Numbered from the stretch's first letter, positions 43,791 to 55,853 are shown. The stretch: DNA of 64,000 nucleotides from Xanthostigma xanthostigma (GCA_963575645.1 OY754469.1:40382753-40446752), one strand, 5' to 3'. The notes: generated from the sequence alone by a model not told the origin. Made by a program: numbers and translations.

Positions 43791-44554
43791 CACTGCATAT
43801 ATGCTATATAAAGTTGTTTTTATATAATAATTGGGTAGTTTTCATAACGGTTTATTTTTCTATCTGTTTTTACAAGAAAGTTATGAATTTTTTTTTCTAA
43901 ACTCATAATTTCAGAACTATTTTGAAAAAAAATCTGTTGTTTATTTGTTCTGAAGATGTTAGTTAGGTAGTTCTTTGTTTAATTTTTGCATGACATAATA
44001 ACATATTACATAGAGAACCATGAAATTATTAAAATTATTTTTTTCCTTTCTGTGTTTCATTATTTTCAACTGTTATTTTTTTCTTAGATTAAGTAAATTA
44101 AGTTATATATTAAGCTCCAAGTGTCGTTAAATATATACACCGATTTTCAAACAAAACACCGGGGTATATGCTGTAAAATTTCGCGCCTTGTAATTCTTGA
44201 ATTACTTGATCATATACTCCCACTGGTTGTTATTCTGACATGTTAATTTAATAATTTCACACGAATATTACTTAACAGGAGTGGCAGTAACAAAAAAAAA
44301 TGTCCTACAAAACTTGCTTATTTTTTAAAAGATCTTTTCAACAATACCACTTTCGACCTATCGTGCCATTTAACATTCCGGAGATCTGAACATTCCGGAG
44401 CAAACTAACAGGGAAGCCGACCTTTCCGGGGGGGAAAAATATCACCATTCGATTCTTCATTAGGGCTTTTATAATACAGATTTTTGAGACAACTCTCTAC
44501 GACTAACCGTTTTCGAAAAAAACGACTGATACGGGTGGTCTGACTCACCCTGTA

Positions 44555-45418
44555 TATCATCCATCTACCGAAATATAAAAAAAATCAAGCCTTTTATTTA
44601 AAGTTGCCTTGGTTATTTCGTGTTATGTTCGAGATCAAATGCTTGTTTATTTCTCATTGTTTAGAAATATGGTTCATGTTCAAAATTTATATAACTTAAA
44701 TCTTAATGTTGGAAGACTTAAAAAGTGGTTTCAAAATGCTCACTGTACGATACTTTTCAAAGCGTTTTAGTAAGTGCTCGATACCTTTAAACATTATTTA
44801 AAAAATAAAGTGCTTGTTGCGTGAATAAATCAAGTGAGTTCTCAATGCTCGGTCTTCAAGCGCTTACATTCGCTGCTTCATCCAGCTCTGTATCGAACAG
44901 AAATTTCAAAAAATTGATCGGTAACGAAAATAATGCTTAATGGTCACAATAATCGAACACACTGTATATTGAGTTTTTGATTTAACGGTCCTGCAGGCTG
45001 GCTGCATCATATGGTAAAGTGCTGCAGCGCAGCCAGTTGCCCGCATTACTCAGTGGCGTACGCTCAATTATTCATAACTGTAAATTTAATTCCGGCAGTA
45101 AGTTTATTCGATCATGACTAGTTAAAATATGAAATATGAATATGTTATTTTTCAAAATGTCGGTCATTGTATCGATGAAGTAGTGATACAACTCGCGCCA
45201 TGTTTCACTCGAGTGAATTTATATAAACTCAATACTCGAGTGAAAATAAAATTAAATTCTACTCGAGTCCGCGCACTGATCGAGTTACCGAGTCAACTCG
45301 GCGCACCTAGTAGATTCTTACATGGAAACTTAATTACCTATAATCTTAAGAAGTCGCATTATTTTTCTTTCTATAATTGAATAACTAAATGCAAAATAAA
45401 TGTTTGTATTTTATTTGA
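44555..45418. other. Intron sequence with clustered ACTCGAGT motifs
   Basis: No gene seen. Between about 45185 and 45320 there are several actcgagt/cgagt units; the series resumes at 45775 after the Helitron-like copy, so that copy inserted into it. Confidence 0.4.
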
Positions 45419-45775
45419 TACTAGCGATCCGTCCCGGTTTCACCCGGGTGCAATAGATACAATTCTGAAAAATGTATTTCGGTTACGGCCCGGCGTCTGA
45501 ACTATAATCGCTTTGCGCAAATTCTACCCGATTTGCTCCTGAACCAATAGCTTAGAGCGAATTCTAACAGATGTCACTACTTGGTACTAAAACAGTTTTT
45601 TTGTTTGCTTCCGAACTAACACCTTTGAGTAAATTTTATCAGGTGTCGTTACAGTTTTTTTAAGAAAACACCGTAATTTTGTACAACATATTTAATAAAA
45701 ACTATCCTACAGCGTAAAATCGGTACAGTGGTTTCGGAAATTAGCGCGGCCAAAATTGGGACACGCCGGGAGTAC
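45419..45775 (-). mobile_element. Helitron-like repeat, type 2, copy with CTAG end
   Basis: The minus strand ends with ...cgggtgaaaccgggacggat then CGCTAG. The interior matches 29275-29645 and 38883-39560 in inverted orientation. Confidence 0.7.
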
Positions 45776-46420
45776 AGCTCGAGTCACAAAATCCTACTCG
45801 AGTCGCATCTGTACGATGTAGTAATAATTTGAAACTAGAGAAGTCCTGATTCAACAATAAAGTGCGCCGCCACTGTTGCTGCATCCAATAATACAGCAGC
45901 ATTGGTTTCGGGCAACAAATGTGTTATTTTATTTCACACACACAGTCGCACAAACTGCCATTAGACACGGGTACTCCGGATAAAAGGGCAGTATGTGTGT
46001 ATAATTTTATGTGTGTTGGTACAGACGTCAAAAACATGCACAGGTGTTACTTCATCCTTTAACGGTCGTTTTTTAAAATTTTAGTTATTGTACGCATGCG
46101 TAGTTATTTGGATTTAAAAATAGAACGCACAACAGTAATGATGAAGCGATTAAATCATATGTTATGAAAACGCATTTTATTATTTTCGTATTATGTAATT
46201 CAATTTTCAATATAAACAAACGTTTCGTGGAGCGGTTCGATTAAGAAAAATTCCAGCCAATTGAATAACAGAGCCATTCCAATATTATTTGACATACAAA
46301 AACTAGCAGACGAGCAGACTTTTTCTAAAAATACTTTTCATGAAATGCCCTGCACTTTCATCAGATTCGTGGTTACACTAGAGATAATTGCAGCAAATAA
46401 ATTTGATTTGTATATGGAAT
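45776..46420. other. Intron sequence; no gene recognised
   Basis: Starts with the remainder of the ACTCGAGT cluster, then unique AT-rich sequence. Confidence 0.35.
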
Positions 46421-46683
46421 AATAATAATAATATATATTATATAGCCTTTTTCATCCTACTATTGGGCAAAGGCCTCCCCCAGGTCTGTCCCTGTCTTCC
46501 TGTTTTTAGCAGTACGATGCCACTGCTTTCCAGCTAACTTTTCTATATCATCTTTCCACCTTTTCTTCTGTCTTCCTTGCTTCATTTTATTATCGTCTTT
46601 TGGATACCATTCCGTTATTATCTTTGTCCATTTATTGCTATTCATTCTTGCTATATGCCCTGCCCAAGTCCATTTCATGTATT
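46421..46683 (-). mobile_element. LINE (non-LTR retrotransposon) 3' end, 5'-truncated
   Basis: Minus-strand frame 46678-46460 encodes 72 residues with WAGHIARM, a GR-KKRW-DDI pattern and LAGKQWHRTAKNR...LGEAF, the typical C-terminal end of endonuclease/RT polyproteins in insect non-LTR elements. After the stop come about 40 nt and an ATT-repeat tail, a normal LINE 3' end. All RT motifs are missing, so it is a dead, strongly truncated copy. Confidence 0.8.
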
Positions 46684-47317
46684 TTATTTTTTGCTTTACA
46701 TATTATTTTTGTTTTCTTTCTTATTAGAATTAATTTTATCTATTTATTAGGTACTTTTATGTTGAGCATTTTCCTTTTCATTGATCTTTGACAAGTTTGC
46801 AGTTTATTATACTGGTTTTCAGTTAAGGACCAGGTATATGGAATAAAAGTAGTCAAAAAAGTGCCTAACTTAAAAATCACAACAAATTGGGAATATACTT
46901 ATGAGTGCTTATAGCAAGACGTAAAGGATTACCGAATTATTAGTAAATTATTATTAAAAACGATAATTTCATTCGGAATCACTCCCACTTGCCGCACCTA
47001 ATGAAATTTCACTACAAAAAGTTCAAATTATTTTCTCAGAAATGAAGAAATAATTAGAACATCCACGTCGTAATATTATGACTTGTGAAGAACACAAAGT
47101 AAACATGATACAACCGAAATGAAACATTCATTTTACAGGCTGAAGAAGACGCAAAGTATTTAGGTAAAGATACGAAACTGCATACTAACTTAATCTGAAT
47201 TTATTTGTGTCCTCTACAAAATACTAAGCTGTTTATTGCTTAAAACAATAAATCTCTTTTCAAAGAGGTTAGTAACGAAATTATAAAATTAACATTCACA
47301 AAATGTGGCTTACCTAT
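46684..47317. other. Intron sequence; no gene recognised
   Basis: AT-rich unique sequence. Confidence 0.35.
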
Positions 47318-47657
47318 GTATATACTAATAAAGCTGAAGAGTTTGTTTGGTTGGTTGGTTGAACACGCTAATCTCAGGAACTGTACTGGTTCGAATTAAA
47401 ATGTTTTTGTTGGAAAGCCCATTTATCGAGGAAGGCTATAGGCTATATAATATCACGCTACGACCAATGGGTGCGGAGCATCAATGAAAAATGTAACTTA
47501 AAAGTCCGTCCAACAAAAAATTTTGAACGGTAACTTCGATCATCATGAAATTTGGACACAACAATTATCTCGGTAAGCTAAGATGAATGTGCGTACTCGT
47601 GTCCCTCCCCCCATTCGTTCTTTTGCACCCGGGTTAAACCGGGCGTGATCGCTAGTA
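47318..47657 (+). mobile_element. Helitron-like repeat, type 3, copy 2 (complete-looking)
   Basis: Begins atactaataaagctgaagag and ends with a gcacccgggttaaaccgggc hairpin region and gtgatcgCTAG followed by T. No TIRs. Sister copies at 35044-35397 and 53337-53651. Confidence 0.75.
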
Positions 47658-48826
47658 TAATATAATACTGTGAAGAATAGTTTAGAAAAAATAAATTATT
47701 TCTTCTTTACATCTAAATAATGTACAGAAATTTAATGAACTAAAAATTGAGTTCAGATATAATTCGAATACATTTTTAACAAGGTTTTTATTTTTTTAAA
47801 TCACAGAACTCAGTACTCACGGCCATTTTTACGAGCTTCAAACATTAAGACAGAAATCAAAAGAAATAATGTGTGCCAGTATTACAGTCAAGGGTTTTTT
47901 TCAAAAATGTGCGGGTAAAATTGTATAGTTTTTCTCGAATTTAATACACACTGGACTGACTGAGTAGGTAACCTAAACAAATCCCTGCAATTAAAGTAAA
48001 GAAATTGCCTACTAGAAATGAGTTATCTAATGACATTCTTGTTTATGACTGCCTTTTAGACAAAAGTACAAAATAGTTTAACAAAAGGAAAATACCTATT
48101 ACTTCACTATCAGTGAAATTTACTACATATTATGTGCATTAAAAATTATCGTTTTTGTAGATAAAAATTACTTCTTTCGAAAAGGTTATTTTCGAATAAT
48201 GCTGCCCTAATGAAGATAAGACATCGTTTTCAAATAGTTATATTTTACAAATAATTGTTATCAATTTATAAATAAAGATTAAACATTACCTACTACAAAC
48301 TGCAGCACTTGTTAGGAGAGTATAATAATAACTATTAATAAAAAATAGCACTTTTGCTATTGATGCGCTATGAATGAATCAAAACTCTGTTTTTTTTGCC
48401 TGTAGGTGATTTTTCCGGGGAAAACCAATATTTTCACATTGTAACAGAAGTGCAACATACAATGCATGTTCCTTAGATAAAAATCGCTATTACAGAGAAA
48501 GTTGAAATTTTCGATATTTTTTTAATTCGACCGGAACTACCCTTATGTGGAAAGGTGCAGGGTAAAAAATGAAATATGAGATAGATCAAATATGATCAAC
48601 GGGTAGGGGGGGGGGGCAATAAAAAAAATAATGGACGTCCCCCAACACTGCGTTTTATACCTTCGTACTATTTTAGAAACATTTTTTATTCAAAATTTTG
48701 GAGTGTCAAAATTGTTTAATTGCGTTTTCCACTAGTTGCACTTTTATGCTTAATATAATTCTATCAGGAGATGATGGCAAAGGACATATATTTAGAAATC
48801 TCAAATGAAAATTGATAATAATTTAC
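47658..48826. other. 5' end of the 20-kb intron; no gene recognised
   Basis: AT-rich unique sequence with a run of 11 G at about 48606-48616. The CDK-inhibitor donor lies at the right edge. Confidence 0.4.
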
Positions 48827-49223
48827 CTGTTATCTGAAGTTGACCATCACCACACTGCCTGCCGCATAGCTTCAGCGTGTTCGAATTTGTAAACAAATTT
48901 CTTTTCGCACGTTGCAATTTCCACGCAGTGATATCCTGTAGAGGTTTCCTTTCTTCTGTTTCCGGTACAATTTTCGAGTCTTTCACCTCTTTGTTTACTT
49001 CTAACATATCGATTTCAACAAATTTCGATTGAATTATATCAAAACCCCATCTTCTGATCATTCGTTCTTTATCGATCCTTTCTTGTTCTTCCAACAACTT
49101 CTGCGTTATTTTAGGATCCGGCGTTCCAAACAGATTTCTGCGGGCAGTTGACCGCATATTTTTAAACAAATCACTACGAACTTTCAAACCGCTTTTAACG
49201 AACAAATCACTGCTTGAAGCCAT
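48827..49223 (-). CDS. dap: Dacapo/p21-like CDK inhibitor, first coding exon (CDI domain)
   Basis: ATG at 49223; 132 codons plus one base to the donor ACAG|gtaaat at 48827/48826. The CDI domain spans about 26-75: RRNLFG at 28-33 is the cyclin-docking RxLF motif, followed by a helical linker (about 36-57) and RWGFD at 58-62, the CDK-contacting strand. A second docking-like motif, KRNLF, is at 107-111. The protein is predicted to bind and inhibit cyclin-CDK2 complexes in the nucleus. The exon ends at ...QLQIT plus G, and the terminal exon at 28824 supplies the rest of the PIP degron. Total 171 residues, close to p21 (164) and smaller than Drosophila Dacapo. The intron is 20,002 bp and filled with transposons, odd for such a small gene. 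Upstream noncoding exons are possible. Confidence 0.85.
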
Positions 49224-50130
49224 TATATTTTATTTTATTAATGTTTATTATTCGAACTGATAAGAATTATTGACAGATCAGGTGTAAAGTACAATAATTT
49301 TATCTCTCAGTTATGCAACTGTATAAACTACGTTTACGACAACTGATAAATTTACGTTAATTATTTTATTTCATTGATTAAAATAATAAATTTTTGATTT
49401 AAAGATATCACTGATAATATTATATCGCGACATTAAACTTAGTGGTAAGATACGAATTTTCTACCACAAATTATTTTGATTCAACTGTCAATTGCACACG
49501 AAAACTATTGCATCAACCCTATTTGTCTCGCAGTCAAAACGTATCTGACGAGCGCAAGCCAGACTGCAGAGGTGGTTAGGCTTTGTAATCGTTGGTCAAG
49601 TAGATGCATTTGTTCCCCCACCACAACAGTGTATTCTAGGAGTGGCAAACCTTTTTACAAATTAATCTTCGACAATATATCGTTGGTTCTGTAAAACCTC
49701 GTATTTGCAAAAAGTAAAATTTGCAGGAAAGGCCAAAAAGTGGTTATTTCAGCAATGGATGGTAAGAACTAGCAATTTCAGAGGTATATTACTAATTCAT
49801 ACTTATCTTCACTATACGTGTTTAATTAAGACGAAGTATTTTCTTAAAAAATATTTAACGTTAATTTCGGATTTATTGGCACATGGGAGGAATTATTTGA
49901 TACAACTTTTCACAAAAGAGTTACTTCCCCTTGTTGGTTACTGTAAAATTAATTTGGAGGTATTACTAGTGTATAGAACTCCGTTTCCTGAATCTTTTCA
50001 TCTAAAAAACGTAAAATCTGCCAATTATGCAGAACAAACGACGATATGCTAAAATCCAGAACGCATTATCAGCAATGACCTTAGATCACATTTATATTTA
50101 TACAGAAACGGTCTAATATTATAGAATGGA
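49224..50130. other. 5' flank of the CDK-inhibitor gene; no feature recognised
   Basis: Promoter and 5'UTR should lie here for the minus-strand gene, but I see no clear core elements. The open stretch at 49705-50052 has no family resemblance. Confidence 0.35.
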
Positions 50131-50303
50131 GAAACGTAATATAGATGGCAGCAGACACCTAAGTTATGATTGGTTTTTATAGGAAAACGTGCTTTTTCCC
50201 ATCTGATAGCATGAAACCACTTCTTTTTCAGTTCCAAATCCTTTGGAAACATAAAACATTTATAACTTGAACATTGATAAACACAACACATCGGCATTGG
50301 CAA
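50131..50303 (-). pseudogene. THAP-domain-like fragment
   Basis: The minus-strand frame from 50303 has CCVYQC, then FMFPKDLELKKKW and KTNHNLGVCCHLYY. The spacing C-x2-C ... FPKD ... KW ... C(x)H resembles a THAP zinc finger, but the final C-x2-H reads CCH and the segment between the W and the last Cys is short. The frame then loses resemblance. It could be a degenerate exon of a THAP gene or of a P-element-like transposon. Confidence 0.4.
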
Positions 50304-51050
50304 TAATTTATTATTTTAAATAAACTTATTTTGTACACAGTACTATCAATGATCCACAATACGAGGTGGTTATATAGCTGGCGCCTCTAGCGGTCAAGTT
50401 TGGCAGTGCCCATCCTCATTCATACTCGATTGTACTTACAGGAAAAGTAGAGGGAGTTAAGTGTAATGTTTACTGAGTCATATTGTTATTGAGGTTAAAG
50501 ACTCGTTTTTAGATCGGTCTGGAACCTCCCGAATTGGACTGATTCACGTTTCAAAAAAAGCGGATTCATTAAAGTTGTGTACTTCCCGTACTCAAATAAT
50601 AGCAGCACACGTTTATTGTTAAAAATACTAAGTACAAAACATAACATCATTTTTATGATTTTCTAATTGTCGCTAACGTGCATTGGGAATAAGCTAGTTT
50701 GTACAAAACTTTCTTTATAGTCTTTGGAGAGAACAATATTTTTGTATTATGGTTGATATTTTTGTTACTGGATAAACTTGATCTATTGCTGCCCAATCTG
50801 CACTAACTCGTCATAATAATGTTCTATGTCTAATGTCTATGCACGTTTAAAAAAATCAACTATCATCGAGAATCGATTCTAATGCATTCGATTCGAATCG
50901 AGTCGGAGATCGTTTTTCTTTCAGAATGAATCGACATGCCTGTGACGATATGGTTTTCTGACGCAAGGCAAAGTTTAGAGAAAAATGTGACGTACTATTT
51001 GAAGAGGGCGGGTTAACAAATAATAACAATATCACGAGTGAGCCGTGAAA
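50304..51050. other. Spacer; no gene recognised
   Basis: AT-rich sequence; a few gattcgaatcgagtcgg-type motifs near 50890. Confidence 0.35.
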
Positions 51051-51246
51051 GTGTCTGAAGTTCAGAGAGAGAACAGTTTCTTATCTCTATGAGTCTATAG
51101 TAACTAATGATACAAAAACAATGCTGATTTGAGTAAACATATATCTGGTTTTCTGGACCCGCTGCAGTGTTCTCTCTCTCAACTGAGGACACTTCCACTT
51201 ATGGCAAGCATACGAACTAACGATCTCTAGTTACTTATATCTCTAA
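51051..51246 (-). repeat. Interspersed repeat family E, copy 2
   Basis: Inverted match to 6290-6490 with scattered substitutions and one or two short gaps. Confidence 0.75.
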
Positions 51247-51589
51247 GTTCTAAACACATCGGTTTAGGCTGTGCGTTGTTTGTCAGTCAGTCAGTGACAG
51301 AGTTTTATTAAAACTAGATCTTAGTCTGTAACTTGTTTTGAATAACGTGCTTGTAAATTTTGGGTACACGTACTGAAGTTTTGCCACCGCTGGTTTTCCG
51401 CAGTTTGTATTTTGTAATGTATGTGCACATTCATTTTGGTATTGCGTTGCGTAGTACTAGTGACAGTACACCTCGTTGATAAGTAAAGTAGGCGAAAGTA
51501 ATTAGTAGGTACTAGGTTGCCCAACATACTAATAAATATAGTTTTAACGGAACTTTTGTCTGTAAATGCATTTTTCTTTCTATTATTCC
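51247..51589. other. Spacer; nothing recognised
   Basis: Unique sequence. Confidence 0.35.
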
Positions 51590-51905
51590 AAGTATCTCGT
51601 GATACCTAAACAGAAGAACGCGTGTTTGTACCGGCATCATTCGAAAACGACTGCGCCGATTTTGATCAAACTTGGCACATTGTTATAATTAATACAGAAC
51701 AAACCTAAAGTCGGATAAATTAGATGTTCACGTGAGTGAAAGCGCGGCCAAATTTAAGTACCTAACATAATAATAAAGTGTTTCGTGATTTCATTTTTTG
51801 CGGGTAGTTTTATTCCTCTAAAAATTAATTGTATGAAAATCCGTTCGGTACAGTTTTTGAGATTATCGCGTTCAGACAGACGTGGCGGGGGACTTTGTTT
51901 TATAT
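51590..51905 (-). mobile_element. Helitron-like repeat, type 4, inverted
   Basis: Shares cgcgttcagacagacgtggc-like and ggggactttgttttatat blocks, inverted, with 58080-58431. The text gactgcgccgattttgatca is the usual conserved interior of such repeats. Ends incomplete. Confidence 0.55.
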
Positions 51906-52700
51906 CAGTCGAACCTGGATAAGCAGGAGTGCACGGAACTGCGATCTCTTTTTCGTTAATGGAGGTTTCTCACTAACCCGGTTCTCGCTTATAGAGGTAC
52001 AGGAGTTCACTTATATAGAGCCAGAGGTCTATAAAAACTATACAAAAACAATGTTAGTTAGTTCAGCAATTTATGACTCATTCTTTTTCTTAGAACTAAA
52101 AGCTCTCACAGACCAAGGCGGCCGTGGTGGCGATGGCGATATAGCGGCCGCGGTGGTGATCGTGGTTGCGATCAGGTCCAGACACACCAAAGCGAATTTA
52201 CCGCCTGATCGCGCACATAGAAAAACGCAAAACAAATTAAAATAAAACGTATATGTATATCAATAACTTAAATGAGTTTAATAAATATGACTTAATTAAC
52301 TTAGCGAAGACAACGAAAAAGAAGAGTTTTTATTAAGTGTCTCAACTATTACGTAATAAAATGTATTTAATCTGCACAAATACAAGTAACAAATCATATA
52401 AAACTTTATGCATTTTAACAAGCTCAATCATTTTTTCGGTAATACTCGACATTTTAATTTTGTATTCAACTAACAACTAACACAGCTTTCATCGGCCAAA
52501 TACGACACGAAGCGTTTGGCCGCCACCGCATAGTGGCCGCTAGAATGAACGCTGCAAATTCCCGCCAAAATGACCGCGAACGCACTTCTGTCTGAACACG
52601 TACATTAAAACAACATGTTTTTTTTACCGCCACTGCGGCCGCCTTGGTCTGTGAGGGCCTTTAATACGACTATCGCTTATCGAGGTGTAGGCAAGTAGTA
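51906..52700 (+). repeat. pogo/Tigger-like relic interrupted by a MITE
   Basis: Pieces gaacctggataagcaggagt, aatggaggtttctcactaac and cgcttatagaggtacagg resemble the periodic motif of 35640-36030. The series resumes near 52670 (cgcttatcgaggtg) after the insertion at 52105-52655. Confidence 0.5.
52105..52655. mobile_element. MITE with TIR CTCACAGACCAAGGCGGCCG
   Basis: The 20-bp ends are perfect inverted copies. Subterminal GCGGCC/GGTGGCG units are repeated at both ends. 551 bp. I could not identify a clear target duplication. Confidence 0.75.
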
Positions 52701-53216
52701 GTCTCAGCTAGAACCAGTAGTTCCTGAGATTAGCGCGTTCAAACAATTAACTCTTCAGCTTTATATACCTATATATTAGTATAGATACGAGTATAATAAA
52801 TGAGAGGCCGAGATAACACTGACTTTAAAATTTTTAAAAATATTTAAATTTCTCCTATTTTGAAAGTTCGGAGTAAAAAGTCATTATGAATACAAATTAT
52901 AAAAAATGATGCGCGGCAAAGTAAACATAGATACTGAAACTAATTTGCATACAAAGATAACACATTTATATGTACAAGATAAATGGGGGAGATGGTCACG
53001 TAAAACAGGCGCGTGCGCATAGAACGTGACTTATTGAATAATAAATTCCCCGTATACATGCGGGTCAAATTAAAAGCGTCAGGACATATCTATGGCTGGG
53101 TCAAAAATAATAGGTATCACAAAAATGCATTTCGAAAAAAGTACACTAAGGCAAACTTATGGCACGCGTGCCACAGGTGGTCCGGCCTTGATTGAGGTAC
53201 AAACAAGAAGGCTGTA
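52701..53216. other. Spacer; one Helitron-type 3 scrap
   Basis: 52711-52790 (gaaccagtagttcctgagat, ctcttcagctttatata) is a short end fragment of the type 3 Helitron-like family. The rest is unique. Confidence 0.4.
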
Positions 53217-53332
53217 AACAGGAGACCTAGCTTCCTATGCTAGCCGTGTTTCGAGACAGACCGTTTTCTGGCGCACGCGAGATGGTGCTGTTATCACTAC
53301 CTGTGAAAACTTCGTTTCTTTCCACCTGTTTT
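53217..53332 (+). repeat. Repeat family F, copy 2
   Basis: Same-orientation match to 27499-27615 (gtgtttcgagacagaccgtt, tctggcgcacgcgagatgg, ttatcactacctg). Confidence 0.75.
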
Positions 53333-53336
53333 CCAC

Positions 53337-53651
53337 AGTTTCACCCGGGTACAAAAGAACGAATGTGGGGAGGACATAAGTACGCACGTTCATCTTCGTT
53401 TACCGAGATGAATGTTGTGTCCAAATTTCATGATGATCGGAGTTACCGCTTAAAAGTTTTTGTCGGACGGACAAATTTTGAGTTATATTTTGCAACATTT
53501 TTCATTGATGCTTCGCTCCTATTGGTCGTAGCGTGATATTATATAGCCTATAGCCTTCCTCGATAAATGGGCTATCAATTCGAACCAGTCGTTCCTGAGA
53601 TTAGCGCGTTCAACCAAACAAACAAACTCTTCAGCTTTGTATATTAGTATA
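53337..53651 (-). mobile_element. Helitron-like repeat, type 3, copy 3
   Basis: Matches 35044-35397 in the same orientation; the CTAG end is lost and the copy abuts family F directly at tttcacccgggtac. Confidence 0.65.
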
Positions 53652-54357
53652 CATAAATTTTACAGTAACGGAAGCTACATCCGTTAAATGCAGCGCCGTC
53701 TGTTGGACATTAAAACAACACACGCTATACTAAATATTTTACGGCGACGGGAGCGCCATCTGTTGAACGTAACGGCAACACTCGCAAATCAGACAGCCAC
53801 TGCAACGCGTGGCCGGGTACAGCTATTTTTTTAATTTTACCTATTACAACATGTTAACAAATTTATAGATCACTTCTATGATATTATGTTTAAATTAATA
53901 TAGTTAATAAAGGTATAGGTACTCCCCTATTGTTTTACATAGTGCAAGGCTAGCTGACAGTTTTGGATGCCATATGAATGATCATTTCATGATCATTATA
54001 TTTGATAGAACTGATGACATCGCGTTTGATGACACGTAATGTTTGTTGACGGCACTATCATTTGTTATTTCTGTAAATACTAAATATTTCGCGTATTTTT
54101 TAATAAAAACATTCAAATATACAGGATATCTAAGATCTAATTAACACTACTCAGCTTATTGCATAGGTACATGATCATCTTAGTTAGCTATTTTAAGTTG
54201 GGATAAAGACATTTTATGTTACATTACTGTTGTGAAGTTTAAACCAATCCGAGGCCTTGGACAATGGATCACATGATGGATTGCTTATGCATTTAGTGGG
54301 ACATCAACGCAAGATTTGACAACATTTTTTACATGAAATGTTTTTGTTAGGGTAATC
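53652..54357. other. Spacer; no gene recognised
   Basis: Two gcgccgtctgttg/gcgccatctgttg units about 75 bp apart (53693, 53768) look like a degraded duplication. Otherwise unique. Confidence 0.35.
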
Positions 54358-54838
54358 TAAATATATAAAAGGAAACCGTAACTGACTGACTGATCTACCA
54401 ACGCGCAGCTCAAACCACTGGACGGATTGTGCTGAAATTTGGTACACAGATAGCTATTATGATGTAGGCATCCGCCAAGAACGGATTTTTAAAAATTCAA
54501 CCCCTAAAAGGGTGTAACGGGGGTTCAAAATTTGCTTGGAGTAATCATATAAGATATAGATGTATTAATTCGAAAATGCGCTGGATTACTCCTGTCGCAA
54601 TAAATAATTAAACACGTGTTTCATTTCATTCTTTTTCAAAAATAACCCCTTCAGAGGATGAAAAGAGGTAAATAGGCGAAAAATCAACTTGGGTGTCATT
54701 TTCAAGGTTTGTCAGGACGTGAACGTCATCAATTTTGAAAATGAGCGGGGTCGAGAAAGGAGGAACTATGCCAAATAATGGAAATGAATTCGTGTTTCGT
54801 TTCAATCGCGTGCGAAGTTGCGGGTAACGGCTAGTATA
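54358..54838 (+). mobile_element. Helitron-like repeat, type 5
   Basis: Starts tctaaatatataaaagg and ends cgtgcgaagttgcgggtaac then gCTAG followed by T. The interior (ctgactgactgatctaccaa, aaatttggtacacagatagc) is, from memory, common in lepidopteran genomes. No TIRs; a TC...CTAG element of 481 bp. Confidence 0.7.
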
Positions 54839-55281
54839 TATACAGGAAGATTTAATAGCTCACTGACAAACTTTGACAGATTAAAGCGTGTTTAATTTTA
54901 CGAAAAAAAGTTGTAAAAGAACATACTATGAATTTTAATAATTTCAAAGCTAAATCCAGTTGCGGATGTTAAACCGCCGTAAAAACGATTTCCGAAGACA
55001 TTATATCCGTGATACTGATAACTAACTACATTTGTCAGTACACAGAATGGACTTGGGATATCGTATTTCACAGGCTGTAGTATAAGTCGTGTATTGTTCA
55101 CTGATCTCTAATATACTGGAGTGAGTCGAGTGCAAGAACAAGTGCTGGCACTTTATAATTTTCTGCTCGGTTATCGTTTATGAAAACTAAACCGGTTTTT
55201 AAAAAATCGTAAATCTCGGTTCTCACATTAAATTTTAACCGGCCGACCAGTCTTATTTTAAACTATTTAAATTTTTATAAA
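54839..55281. other. Spacer with an unassigned short frame
   Basis: The minus-strand frame 55101-54898 reads like plausible protein (tyrosine-rich) and has a weak acceptor (actacag) inside it, but there is no family match and no donor I trust. Left uncalled. Confidence 0.3.
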
Positions 55282-55850
55282 TTTTAAACCGTCATAATTT
55301 CTAAGCTAAACGAGATACGGACTTATGCATTGGTCTAATTAATTCAGCGTACTTTTTTCTATCAGACACTTTAGATACCTCTATATTTTTTCAAATATCA
55401 CAAATCTTTTCATAATTTCATGCGTTTATCAGATCTATATTTTTTTGACACTAAGCGCTTTTTGACCCTTTTAGTATTAACCGAACTTATAGAAAAAGAT
55501 AAGCTGAATCGATTCCAATAATCCGCAACTCTGTATGTCTTTTAGTTTTAGAGATATAGCCATTTACAACTATTTATAATGATTTTAAACCGTCATAACT
55601 TCTAAACTAACCGAGATATACAGTTGCTCTTTGGTCTAACCAATTCAGCGTATTTTTTTCTATCGGATACGTTAGTGTTAGGCATATCTCAGATATTTTT
55701 ATATTTTTCCAATTTTTTCATTTCATACGTTTTGCAAATCTGTAAATATTTATGACTCTAAACACTTTTTGGCCCGTTTGACATAAACCGAGCTTATAGA
55801 GAAAGTCGAGTTGAATCAATTCCGACCATCTGCACCCCAGGTACTAATAG
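55282..55850 (+). repeat. Diverged tandem duplication, about 301-bp unit
   Basis: ttttaaaccgtcataatttc at 55282 recurs at 55583, followed in both by ctaa-c-gagata, ggtctaa-aattcagcgtac and a ttttttctatc-ga block. About 80% similar by eye. Confidence 0.75.
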
Positions 55851-55853
55851 ACG

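Larger units (their letters stand above)
40040..44552. mobile_element. Large (4.5-kb) element with about 330-bp TIRs and no transposase
   Basis: Left end CAGGGTGAGTCAGACCACCC and right end its inverted copy. The match continues for about 330 bp (to about 40370 and from about 44222) with few differences. TA flanks both sides (40038-40039, 44553-44554). The interior has no transposase; it holds an inverted-repeat element, a possible second TIR pair (AGGCGCGAA near 40570 and inverted near 44195) and three tandem arrays. A nonautonomous element that has accumulated satellite. Confidence 0.8.

Noticed and set aside
49705-50052. 115-codon frame upstream of the CDK inhibitor
   Set aside because: No family resemblance or splice context; lies next to the THAP-like remnant on the other strand.
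54898-55101. Possible tyrosine-rich exon on the minus strand
   Set aside because: Reads like protein but has no family match, no partner exon and only a weak acceptor.
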